Positions 1 to 6,200 of a stretch of 7,714 bases of DNA are shown here, piece after piece. The DNA lies in contig JAEUQL010000164.1 in NCBI GenBank assembly GCA_016789295.1, positions 1 to 7,714 on the forward strand, given 5' to 3'. The stretch comes from Blastocatellia bacterium (GTDB lineage: Bacteria; Acidobacteriota; Blastocatellia; Chloracidobacteriales; JADJPF01). Position numbers and translations under genes: made by a program. Within the stretch, counting starts at the first letter, position 1. Each line of letters starts with the position of its first letter. The notes beneath the pieces were generated by a model. The model was not told where the DNA came from. It saw nothing but the letters and a program-made list of their open reading frames with translations, and did not search any database.

Positions 1-777
1 AGTAGAATCTGTTACAGGTAAAATAGCAAAGTTCATTGATGGATCCGGGCCTGCTTGAAGTACAAGGTCATATGTGCTGCTTGTCAAAGAATAGATGCCA
101 CCCCATTCAAAAGGATACTCAGGCTCCATAAACTTTGGATCGATCTCCAAAGCACGCTCTAGATTGAAACCTCCTATATTGAGTATATGATCAACTTCAA
201 GAGAGGCATCTTTGGTGTAGTGGACTTTGGCTGCAGCATTCATGCTACGTATGCGGCTGTAAAGCTTGTTAAGGTTTTCTGGATCGACGAGATCAGTTTT
301 ATTGAGGAGAATAACATCTGCAAAAGCTATCTGTTCTTTTACTTCATTACTATCAAAATGCTGCCATACATGTTTAGCATCAACTAATGTGACAATACCA
401 TCAAGCTGCAACTTGTTCTGCATCTCATCATCTACAAAAAATGTTTGTGCGACCGGACCAGGATCTGCCATTCCTGTAGTCTCTATCAATATGTAGTCGA
501 ATTTGTCACGCCTCTTCATCAAGTTGCCAAGAATGCGGATGAGATCACCTCTTACTGTGCAGCATATACAACCGTTATTCATCTCGAAGATCTCTTCTTC
601 AGCACCGATAACAAGTTCTTGGTCAACGCCTATCTCTCCAAATTCATTTTCAATTACAGCTATACGCTTTCCATGATTTTCATGCAAAATTCTGTTTAGC
701 AGTGTAGTTTTACCTGCTCCTAGAAAGCCTGTAAGAACTGTGACAGGCACACAACTATTTTCTAACGATTGAGACAT
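1..777 (-). CDS. CobW/COG0523 family G3E GTPase, putative metallochaperone (3' end beyond the window)
   Basis: The gene starts at ATG 777 and stays open to the left edge, giving 259 codons. GGAGG at 785-789 lies 7 nt upstream of the start. The G3E GTPase hallmarks are present in order: Walker A GFLGAGKTT (residues 17-25), NEFGE (44-48), the family metal-binding motif CxCC as CICC (70-73), the Walker B region ETTG (99-102) and the guanine-specificity motif NKTD (159-162). The last visible part (EYPFEWGGIY, then GPDPSM) enters the C-terminal domain, so roughly a quarter or more of a usual 320-400 residue protein is missing. COG0523 proteins couple GTP hydrolysis to delivery of a metal, known cases being zinc, cobalt or iron, to a client enzyme in the cytoplasm. 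It is the last visible gene of a three-gene run with a [2Fe-2S] ferredoxin and a Cys-motif protein. Family is sure; the metal and client cannot be read, so the symbol cobW is not given. Confidence 0.95.
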   Translation of the reverse strand, partial: MSQSLENSCVPVTVLTGFLGAGKTTLLNRILHENHGKRIAVIENEFGEIGVDQELVIGAEEEIFEMNNGCICCTVRGDLIRILGNLMKRRDKFDYILIETTGMADPGPVAQTFFVDDEMQNKLQLDGIVTLVDAKHVWQHFDSNEVKEQIAFADVILLNKTDLVDPENLNKLYSRIRSMNAAAKVHYTKDASLEVDHILNIGGFNLERALEIDPKFMEPEYPFEWGGIYSLTSSTYDLVLQAGPDPSMNFAILPVTDST

Positions 778-810
778 TTCTATTCCTCCAAGTATTCAAC
801 AAGTTTGCAG

Positions 811-1089
811 TTAGTGTTTGTGTCTATTTTCTTTACTATTGAGGTTGCTTACATCTTCTAATCCAACTTCTGCAATTGGTTTATAAATCTTGTATTGAGT
901 TGGGTTTCCAGGCTTATCCATAATTGCTATAACGGTTTCTATAGGTGGACAACCTGGCTCTGTGCAATGAAGTTCAGTAACTAACATTGTAACTTCTTCT
1001 GTGAGACCGAATTTGTCTGCTACCCAATTTTTTATTTCAGATATTTTCTGAGCATTATTTGTTGATTTTATTCCAAAAGGATTGATCAC
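811..1089 (-). CDS. Small conserved protein with a CTEPGCPP motif, function unknown
   Basis: This is a 92-residue protein without signal peptide or membrane segment. I place the start at GTG 1089 because GGAGG (1095-1099) sits 5 nt before it. An in-frame TTG at 1101 would give 96 residues but overlaps that ribosome binding site. The centre holds a Cys-x4-Cys motif, LHCTEPGCPPIET (residues 40-52), between two strand-like stretches (TMLVTEL and TVIAIMD) and followed by QYKIYKPIAEV. The C-terminus is polar and His/Lys rich (NRHKH). I recall similar short proteins with a CxEPGCPPxET signature beside CobW-type GTPases, but know no assigned function. It lies 21 nt after the ferredoxin gene and 33 nt before the GTPase gene, so all three are probably co-transcribed. 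The paired cysteines in this setting suggest metal binding or metal hand-off, which is inference. Confidence 0.85.
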   Translation of the reverse strand: MINPFGIKSTNNAQKISEIKNWVADKFGLTEEVTMLVTELHCTEPGCPPIETVIAIMDKPGNPTQYKIYKPIAEVGLEDVSNLNSKENRHKH

Positions 1090-1094
1090 ATTCT

Positions 1095-1099
1095 CCTCC
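1095..1099 (-). promoter_or_regulatory. Ribosome binding site that sets the GTG start of the Cys-motif protein
   Basis: GGAGG on the minus strand is 5 nt upstream of GTG 1089. The competing TTG codon at 1099-1101 shares its G with the first base of this element, so it cannot be served by it. This favours the shorter 92-residue product. Confidence 0.6.
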
Positions 1100-1110
1100 A
1101 ATCCAACATT

Positions 1111-1524
1111 CTATGAAGCAGCAAGTGAAACAAGTGTTGAACTTTTACTGCATTCGTCACATTCGGCCTGTAGAAAACGCTCAAAAATATGTGGTTGAAG
1201 TTCTTCGGGTAGTGGTAGCAGCATTCCAAGAGTAGCAGAATCTGATGCCCAATCTACCAATAGTTCATACTGTTTACGTTCAGTAAGTCCACCAAGCCAT
1301 AAACTCTGAAGTGGTGTAACAAGCCCAGCAACATTAGCTAAATCGCACGGACCCAGACATCCACTTATGCTCAAATGTATAGAGCTGTGAAGCTTCTTCT
1401 CTTTCCACTTTGCTTTCAGCCAGTCAGCAGGAACTTCTGGCTTGCCTCTGTCTGTTCTTCCACAACAGCAGCCTAGACAGACAAGAAGGTGTGCTAGGGT
1501 ACGCCTTTTTGTAGTTATTGACAC
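1111..1524 (-). CDS. Thioredoxin-like [2Fe-2S] ferredoxin (COG3411-like)
   Basis: The protein has 137 residues and starts at GTG 1524, with AGAGAGG (1531-1537) 6 nt upstream. Four cysteines match the ligand layout of thioredoxin-fold [2Fe-2S] ferredoxins: Cys16-x4-Cys21 inside VCLGCCCGRTDRGKP, and Cys56-x3-Cys60 inside SGCLGPCDLAN. Two extra cysteines (19 and 20) fill the first motif and a third pair, CDEC, lies near the C-terminus, which is more cysteine than such a ferredoxin needs. The segment after the cluster (GLVTPLQSLWLGGL) fits the core strands of the fold, and the C-terminal third resembles an added helical tail. No export signal is present, so it acts in the cytoplasm. It is the first gene of the run with the Cys-motif protein and the G3E GTPase. 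It probably carries electrons or an Fe-S cluster for a metal-dependent process served by the GTPase; the partner enzyme is not identifiable. Confidence 0.85.
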   Translation of the reverse strand: MSITTKRRTLAHLLVCLGCCCGRTDRGKPEVPADWLKAKWKEKKLHSSIHLSISGCLGPCDLANVAGLVTPLQSLWLGGLTERKQYELLVDWASDSATLGMLLPLPEELQPHIFERFLQAECDECSKSSTLVSLAAS

Positions 1525-1728
1525 TTGTTTCCTCTCTTTCAGAAATTGAGTTTTAATGACAAAGTCAGCCTCTTTAATTGAAGCCTCCCATGCTACTAAG
1601 TGGTTCCAGTACTGTCTGAAAGGTTTTAAATGAATCGTTCCCAGTTTTTGGCGAGCAGCATTTTTATGCTGATAGGCGGTTTAAAGTGATTGAAGATCAA
1701 GAAATGTTTGTGAGCGAGAAGCTGTTGA
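1525..1728. other. Intergenic region between the Toprim gene and the ferredoxin operon
   Basis: These 204 nt have no convincing coding potential. They should hold the end of the ATPase/Toprim transcript and, if the ferredoxin run has its own start, its promoter. I see one short hairpin (listed separately) and the ferredoxin ribosome binding site near the left end. I found no -35/-10 pair that I would defend and no U-tract terminator. Confidence 0.6.
1656..1671. repeat. Perfect inverted repeat, small hairpin
   Basis: CAGCAT and ATGCTG form a perfect 6-bp stem around a 4-nt loop. On the minus strand the hairpin lies 58 nt past the stop of the Toprim gene, where a terminator could be. No run of U follows it (the next bases are CTCGCC), so it is not a canonical intrinsic terminator. 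It may be a transcript 3' end stabiliser or chance. Confidence 0.35.
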
Positions 1729-2367
1729 TTAGGAGAAGAGCTTGGTGAGCCAATTAGCGAATGAATGAGCCAATGAAGTATTTGGCCTCAAAACACGGGA
1801 TGTAATGCTTTGTCCAAGGGGTTTTCCTGGCTCATCTTGCCAGGCAAGATAAGTATGGATTATTGCTTTAGAATAATGATTTTCTTTGTATGTGCATACA
1901 CTTTTAACTTCTTCTAAAACTTTTTTGACTATATCAATTTGGTTTTCTTCTATCATTTTTATACAAAAGTCTTCAAGCATACCTCCAATTTGATTGTTTG
2001 GCATCAACCATATACCAAGTTTTGGTTTTGATGTACTCTCAATGATACTGCCTGATGGATTTGGCTTTTCAGGCAATTCATAGTTATGGTTTTTAAGTTT
2101 ATCCCGAATACTTTTCCACCTTTCAGTCAAATTTTCATCTGCATCAACCACTACACCAATAATTTCTGATCTTCCTGGTGGATCAGGCTGGGCAATTTGA
2201 GCATTTAAGCGTTTCAACACTTTTTCATATGAGCCACATTCATACAAACCAAACTTTTGAGGTACATCATGTGCCTTGCAAAGAGCTAAAATTACATGGC
2301 AATCATCCAGCCCTTCAACAAGAAGGATATTTCTATTCTCGTCTTTGCAAGGAATGTTTCCTGACAT
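1729..2367 (-). CDS. DUF3226-like Toprim-fold protein, partner of the adjacent ATPase
   Basis: The 212-residue protein starts at ATG 2367. Its start overlaps the ATPase stop by one base (TGATG) and no ribosome binding site precedes it, so translation probably depends on re-initiation after the ATPase. The visible signature is Toprim-like: ILLVEGLDD (residues 14-22, acidic Glu18), then VVVDADENL (72-80, the DxD pair Asp75/Asp77). The block GIWLMPNNQIGGMLEDF (118-134) is typical of the DUF3226 family as I know it. Toprim domains bind Mg2+ and cut or rejoin nucleic acid phosphodiesters in topoisomerases, primases, OLD nucleases and RNase M5. Paired with an OLD-type ATPase this is the likely effector or nuclease half of a two-gene system, which is inference. 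Fold assignment is fairly sure, activity is not. It is AT-rich like the ATPase gene. Confidence 0.85.
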   Translation of the reverse strand: MSGNIPCKDENRNILLVEGLDDCHVILALCKAHDVPQKFGLYECGSYEKVLKRLNAQIAQPDPPGRSEIIGVVVDADENLTERWKSIRDKLKNHNYELPEKPNPSGSIIESTSKPKLGIWLMPNNQIGGMLEDFCIKMIEENQIDIVKKVLEEVKSVCTYKENHYSKAIIHTYLAWQDEPGKPLGQSITSRVLRPNTSLAHSFANWLTKLFS

Positions 2368-3482
2368 CAGCGAATTTCAACATCCATTTCTAGAGCATCT
2401 GAAAGTGTTTCGCGTGTGTATGGTGTTACATTTATATCTCCTACTTTATCTCTATTTAAGCGAAAAAAAGCACCTAACACTTCTTCTTCTTCTTTCCATG
2501 CTTCTTCAAATGCAGCTATGCAATCACGACTGTGTGTGGTAGCAAATACCTGAACGTCCAAATCTTTGGCCAATCGAAATACTGTCTTCCAAATTCTAGG
2601 CTGTACAGACCAATGTAGACCTGTTTCAAACTCGTCTATGAGCAGTGTTCCCTGACTTGCGTTAACAAGAGATATAATGATGTGAAAAAGTCTCATCATC
2701 CCATCCCCCATACTTTTTAAGGGTAGGGGTTCACGGAATTTTTCTGTTTTGATAATAGGAATTCTTTCTCTTGGAGTAGTTCTATTTTTTACAAAAGTAA
2801 CCCCTCTGACCGACGGATCAAGAAGCTGTAAGGCTCTGATGACTTCTTCATCTTTATTATTATTAAATATTATTTGATCCCAAAGATCCGCCAATTCTTG
2901 GCTACTTAAGTTATTAGTTGGGATATATACTGTAGAGCTTTTGGATTCTGAAATTCTTCTTAGTCTTGGTGCTTCAAACTCTAGGCTTCTATCTAACAAA
3001 AGAATAGGGTAAGGCTTATCATTTAGACTAATTACTAGATAAAAGGTATCTTCCATAAATAAATTAGGTTCAAGATATCTTACAACAACATATCTGTCAG
3101 AATATCCAGCTTGCTCAGTTTTTGGGTTTTTGTTACTTTCAACATAAAATTTTAACTGCTTATCTTTTGTATCAATTGGCCCAAGATGAATACACTTCTT
3201 GCTATCATAGAGAAGTTGATAGTTATAAAAAAGGTGTCTAATAGGGTGACTATCTACTGTTATGCTGTTTATTTTTCTCAGATCTTGCCAATCTTCTTGC
3301 CGAACTTTTATAAGATTTAATAGCACGTCAATACTACCACTACTAGCATAAAGCCTTATAGCTTCAAGAAATGCGGTCTTGCCAGCGTTGTTTTGACCTG
3401 TAATGAGGTTTACTCTACCCAAGCGGTCTATTTTTAGATCTTTAAAAAGTCGAAAATTTCTTATCAAAATCGATGGAAGCAT
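2367..3482 (-). CDS. OLD/AAA_15-type ABC ATPase
   Basis: The start is placed at ATG 3482 (371 residues), giving the family-typical beginning MLPSILIRNFRLFKDL. A TTG at 3500 would add six residues but has no ribosome binding site; GGTGA lies just upstream of the ATG. The ATPase motifs occur in order: Walker A GQNNAGKT (residues 29-36), an ABC signature-like SMGDGMMR before Walker B, Walker B LLIDEFETGLH with Asp283-Glu284, and the H-loop ATTHSRD with His317. This is the SMC/RecF-like, single-chain ATPase of the OLD family, which clamps DNA or senses a ligand and controls a nuclease. In classical OLD the Toprim nuclease is fused at the C-terminus; here the chain stops shortly after the ATPase and the Toprim part is the next gene, overlapping by one base. 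No export signal; cytoplasmic. A role in phage defence is inferred from this architecture. Confidence 0.92.
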   Translation of the reverse strand: MLPSILIRNFRLFKDLKIDRLGRVNLITGQNNAGKTAFLEAIRLYASSGSIDVLLNLIKVRQEDWQDLRKINSITVDSHPIRHLFYNYQLLYDSKKCIHLGPIDTKDKQLKFYVESNKNPKTEQAGYSDRYVVVRYLEPNLFMEDTFYLVISLNDKPYPILLLDRSLEFEAPRLRRISESKSSTVYIPTNNLSSQELADLWDQIIFNNNKDEEVIRALQLLDPSVRGVTFVKNRTTPRERIPIIKTEKFREPLPLKSMGDGMMRLFHIIISLVNASQGTLLIDEFETGLHWSVQPRIWKTVFRLAKDLDVQVFATTHSRDCIAAFEEAWKEEEEVLGAFFRLNRDKVGDINVTPYTRETLSDALEMDVEIR

Positions 3483-3514
3483 ATCTTCACCAAATTTCAA
3501 GAACTACAAAGATC

Positions 3515-6091
3515 CTAGTCTTCATTAAGGTCTGGTTTGTAAAGTTGGGTGTATGCCCAGTAGTTACACATGACTTTATAAACATAGTCTTTTGATTCTT
3601 GATATGCAACTTCTATGACAAATCTATCGAAGTCATCACTTCGAGTACGTTCAACCCAACGCCTGACGGCTTGCTCTCCTCCATTATAGCTAGCTGCTAC
3701 AGCGTAGGGGTTCTCTTTGAACTCTGCAAAAAGCTCTCCCATGTATTGAGCAGCAAAACGAATTGCTACAGGTGGTTCATAAAGTTCATCTTGATTGAAC
3801 TCTTTCAATTTAAGAGAGTTACTTATTCTGTCGGCTGTTGACGAGATAAACTGAAACATGCCACGTGCAGCAGCAGCACTTTTTGCAGAATAGTTAAAGC
3901 GGCTTTCTTGACGGGCAATTGCTAGCATAAAACGTGCATCAACACCTTTGCTTTGACCTTCTCTAACCATCTCATCACGGTAGGGTGCAGGGTAGAGAAG
4001 TTCAGCTATGTCTCGTGGCAGTATTTCAAGTCTGTAGTCATCAGGTACATTGCCAAACTTGCTCTCTCCATACTTTATTGCTTGATGTGCATGACTACCA
4101 CGATTGAGATAGACAGCTAATGAGTATTGCCAGGATGGTGCAACAGTACTAACGGCTTTTTTCCCAACATTCTTTTTTCCTATGACTCTTCCTTTACGAC
4201 CACGCGAAGATACATCAACCAAGTTTTCTGTTTCCATATCTGCATCAATCTGGTCATGTGCTATTTGGCTGTCTTCAGTAACTGAGCCGATCTCATCTCT
4301 AGAAAGGCTTGCGCGTAGTTCTGGAGCACCTTCGTCATAAAGACCTAAAAAGGCAAGTTCATCAGCAAGTGCTTTGTGTGAGCGTTCGCGTGCAATTTTG
4401 CTACGCTCGCTGATAAACCCTCTGCCAACGGCTTCGGGTTCGAAGCCAAAAAACTGGTTGTAGGCTGAAAGGTTTGAATAGCACTGCTTCAATATATCAA
4501 TCAGTTCATCTTTAGCTTTATTATTTGTAGTTAGTCTTAGTGCTTGATTTGCTGCAGCTTTTGCAGACTCAAAGTTTCCTGCTTTTACTTGTCCACGGGC
4601 TATTTCTGCATAGGACTTAAACCTTGCTGCAATTATATTTTTTGCTTTTGCGTCTTCACTCAAATCTTGCAACCGCATGGTTGCTCGGTTGCTATAATAG
4701 CTATCACGGTTGACAGGAAAGTCTAAATAGACATCTACAGCTTCGGCTATGCGTCCCATCTTTTCCAGACAGAAACCGCGCATAAAGTCTACCTCTGCTC
4801 GATTAGTGGCTCCTGGACCGCGCTGTGAGAGGTTTCTACCACGAAGTATAGTAAAAGTCTCAAAAGCTAATGTGTAGTTATTTTTAATCAGATAGATTTT
4901 AGCTTTATTGAAAAGAGCAGTATTTGCTGCCACGTCTTGACCAAATCTTGAGACTGTACGGTCAGACCATTCTATAGCTTCATCGTATTTACCTTGTGAC
5001 CTGAGCGAGTCAATAGTGTTTAAGTGTGCTCCTCGTATCCATTCACTTTTTGGATATTGTTCTATCAGATCATTATAACGACGGACTGCTTCTGTGTATT
5101 TGCCCATATTCTGGTATGCGTGGCCTGTTTGGTAGAAACCCATCTGTCCTTGATCTGATGATGGAGCCACCTCATAAGCACGTTCATACCATTTAACAGC
5201 ATTTTCATAATCATACTCTATATAGTAGCTTCTTCCTATCGAATAGAGTGCCTCAGAAATAGATTTGCTCTTGGGATAGAGTTCAACAAGTTTTTGATAG
5301 GAACTGCGTGCACGGTTACTGTCACGGTTATAGAGATAGACACGCGCTCGTGTCAGCAGGTCAACTTCTGAAAGGGTACGTTTTGCATCGAGTTCGTCAA
5401 GCTTCTCTGCTGCAAACAGTGCTTGATCGTCGCGAGAGCCAGACAGAAGACGCTCAAAGATTGGCCTTGCCTCTTCATCTCTACCCAGTTTCAGATAGGC
5501 TAGTGCAACTTTACCCATTGCTTCCCGACCTGAGCTGCTGGAGTAGTTTGCACGAGTGCGAAACAGTGGAAGAGCTGATGCTGCATCATTGCTTTCAAGA
5601 TAGCTTTCGGCAAGCCTTAAGGTTGCTTGATTTTTCAACAAGCTTTCAGGGTAGCTGTCAATTATCGACTTCAAATGCTTACGTTCTTTAGATAAATCTT
5701 TTTCTTGCCTAGCAATAACAGCTAATCTCCAATGTGCGTATTCAGACAGAATACTATTCTGCTCAAGTACCAGTTCATAACTCTTTTTAGCTAAGGCAAG
5801 ATCTGTGCGAGCATCATAGACTCGACCCAAAAGATATTCATAGTTATTGATTCTAAATTCATTTGGATGGGTGCGCTTAAAAGCTTGTAGCTGTTTTTCT
5901 GCTGTATCATAGTCTCTACGTTCGATAGCAGAAACTATTAGAGAATGTTTGGCTGATGGATTCTCTGTTGCCATAACAGCCATCTCCAAAGCTGGAGCAG
6001 AATCGATGCGAGGTGAATCGATACAACCAAGCATAAATAGTGCAACAAAAGTGCAGATAAAGATCTGAGTGAAAGACTTACTAGTATTCAT
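3515..6091 (-). CDS. TPR-repeat lipoprotein with C-terminal Slt-type lytic transglycosylase domain
   Basis: The start is placed at ATG 6091 (858 residues) because the signal peptide then begins normally (MNTSKS, then a hydrophobic run). A TTG at 6121 would add ten residues ahead of it; neither has a strong ribosome binding site. A lipobox-like FMLGC makes Cys23 the probable lipidated residue; Met at -3 is unusual, and Ile at +2 favours the outer membrane. Most of the chain to about residue 590 is helical TPR-like repeats (for example AVKWYERAYEVAP, EAVRRYNDLIEQYPKS). After an acidic then Lys/Arg-rich linker (about 600-650), the SLT domain from about residue 698 shows ARQESRF with catalytic Glu729, RGMFQF (743-748) and SYNGG (801-805). 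The enzyme cleaves the MurNAc-GlcNAc bond of peptidoglycan to 1,6-anhydro ends, as in Slt70, with the TPR part replacing the usual superhelical U-domain. It is divergent from the M28 gene and 32 nt ahead of the ATPase gene. Confidence 0.93.
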   Translation of the reverse strand: MNTSKSFTQIFICTFVALFMLGCIDSPRIDSAPALEMAVMATENPSAKHSLIVSAIERRDYDTAEKQLQAFKRTHPNEFRINNYEYLLGRVYDARTDLALAKKSYELVLEQNSILSEYAHWRLAVIARQEKDLSKERKHLKSIIDSYPESLLKNQATLRLAESYLESNDAASALPLFRTRANYSSSSGREAMGKVALAYLKLGRDEEARPIFERLLSGSRDDQALFAAEKLDELDAKRTLSEVDLLTRARVYLYNRDSNRARSSYQKLVELYPKSKSISEALYSIGRSYYIEYDYENAVKWYERAYEVAPSSDQGQMGFYQTGHAYQNMGKYTEAVRRYNDLIEQYPKSEWIRGAHLNTIDSLRSQGKYDEAIEWSDRTVSRFGQDVAANTALFNKAKIYLIKNNYTLAFETFTILRGRNLSQRGPGATNRAEVDFMRGFCLEKMGRIAEAVDVYLDFPVNRDSYYSNRATMRLQDLSEDAKAKNIIAARFKSYAEIARGQVKAGNFESAKAAANQALRLTTNNKAKDELIDILKQCYSNLSAYNQFFGFEPEAVGRGFISERSKIARERSHKALADELAFLGLYDEGAPELRASLSRDEIGSVTEDSQIAHDQIDADMETENLVDVSSRGRKGRVIGKKNVGKKAVSTVAPSWQYSLAVYLNRGSHAHQAIKYGESKFGNVPDDYRLEILPRDIAELLYPAPYRDEMVREGQSKGVDARFMLAIARQESRFNYSAKSAAAARGMFQFISSTADRISNSLKLKEFNQDELYEPPVAIRFAAQYMGELFAEFKENPYAVAASYNGGEQAVRRWVERTRSDDFDRFVIEVAYQESKDYVYKVMCNYWAYTQLYKPDLNED

Positions 6092-6200
6092 AATCAAAAC
6101 TCTGTTTTCAGTAATATGCAAGTTTTCGTGTCATTTGTAGCCGCCAAGATCTAGAATGCTAGAAATAATACATTATTGTTTTTAACCCAGGAGTAGTTTC
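6092..6200. promoter_or_regulatory. Divergent promoter region between the SLT lipoprotein and M28 peptidase genes
   Basis: This 109-nt AT-rich gap must drive both divergent genes. Around 6164-6177 AATAAT and ATTATT flank AC; read on the minus strand it includes TATTAT, one mismatch from a -10 element. I found no convincing -35 for either direction. The M28 ribosome binding site AGGAG (6189-6193) ends the region. Confidence 0.4.
6150..6163. repeat. Inverted repeat TCTAG-N4-CTAGA in the divergent promoter region
   Basis: TCTAG (6150-6154) and CTAGA (6159-6163) form a perfect 5-bp dyad around AATG. It lies just left of the AT-rich -10-like patch, where an operator could sit. The TCTAGAA core recurs in a 14-bp palindrome at 6209-6222, inside the first codons of the M28 gene. 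It may be a regulator site or chance. Confidence 0.25.

Noticed and set aside
187..699. Plus-strand open frames (187-387, 266-496, 445-699).
   Set aside because: They lie opposite the G3E GTPase, whose motifs are unambiguous; the translated frames show no domain and no ribosome binding site.
1540..1650. On the minus strand, pieces resembling a cobalamin riboswitch occur in order upstream of the ferredoxin/CobW-type operon: GGGAAC, a CCACTTAG segment, GGGAGGC and GAGGCTGAC.
   Set aside because: The highly conserved B12 box (AGCCAGGAGACC-like) is absent and the matches are short. An Infernal search with Rfam RF00174 would decide; no hit above threshold would confirm rejection.
2178..2542. Plus-strand open frames over the ATPase/Toprim junction (2178-2393, 2276-2542).
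   Set aside because: They are antisense shadows of two well-supported genes with Leu-rich or nonsense composition.
3482..3500. TTG start at 3500 for the ATPase.
   Set aside because: ATG 3482 gives the family-typical N-terminus and has GGTGA upstream, while TTG 3500 has no ribosome binding site.
3599..5691. Plus-strand open frames opposite the SLT gene (3599-3841, 4544-4726, 5308-5691).
   Set aside because: The minus strand carries an uninterrupted TPR/SLT protein with catalytic motifs; these frames have no recognisable domain.
6091..6121. TTG start at 6121 for the SLT lipoprotein.
   Set aside because: It would place ten polar residues before a normal lipoprotein signal peptide that begins at ATG 6091.
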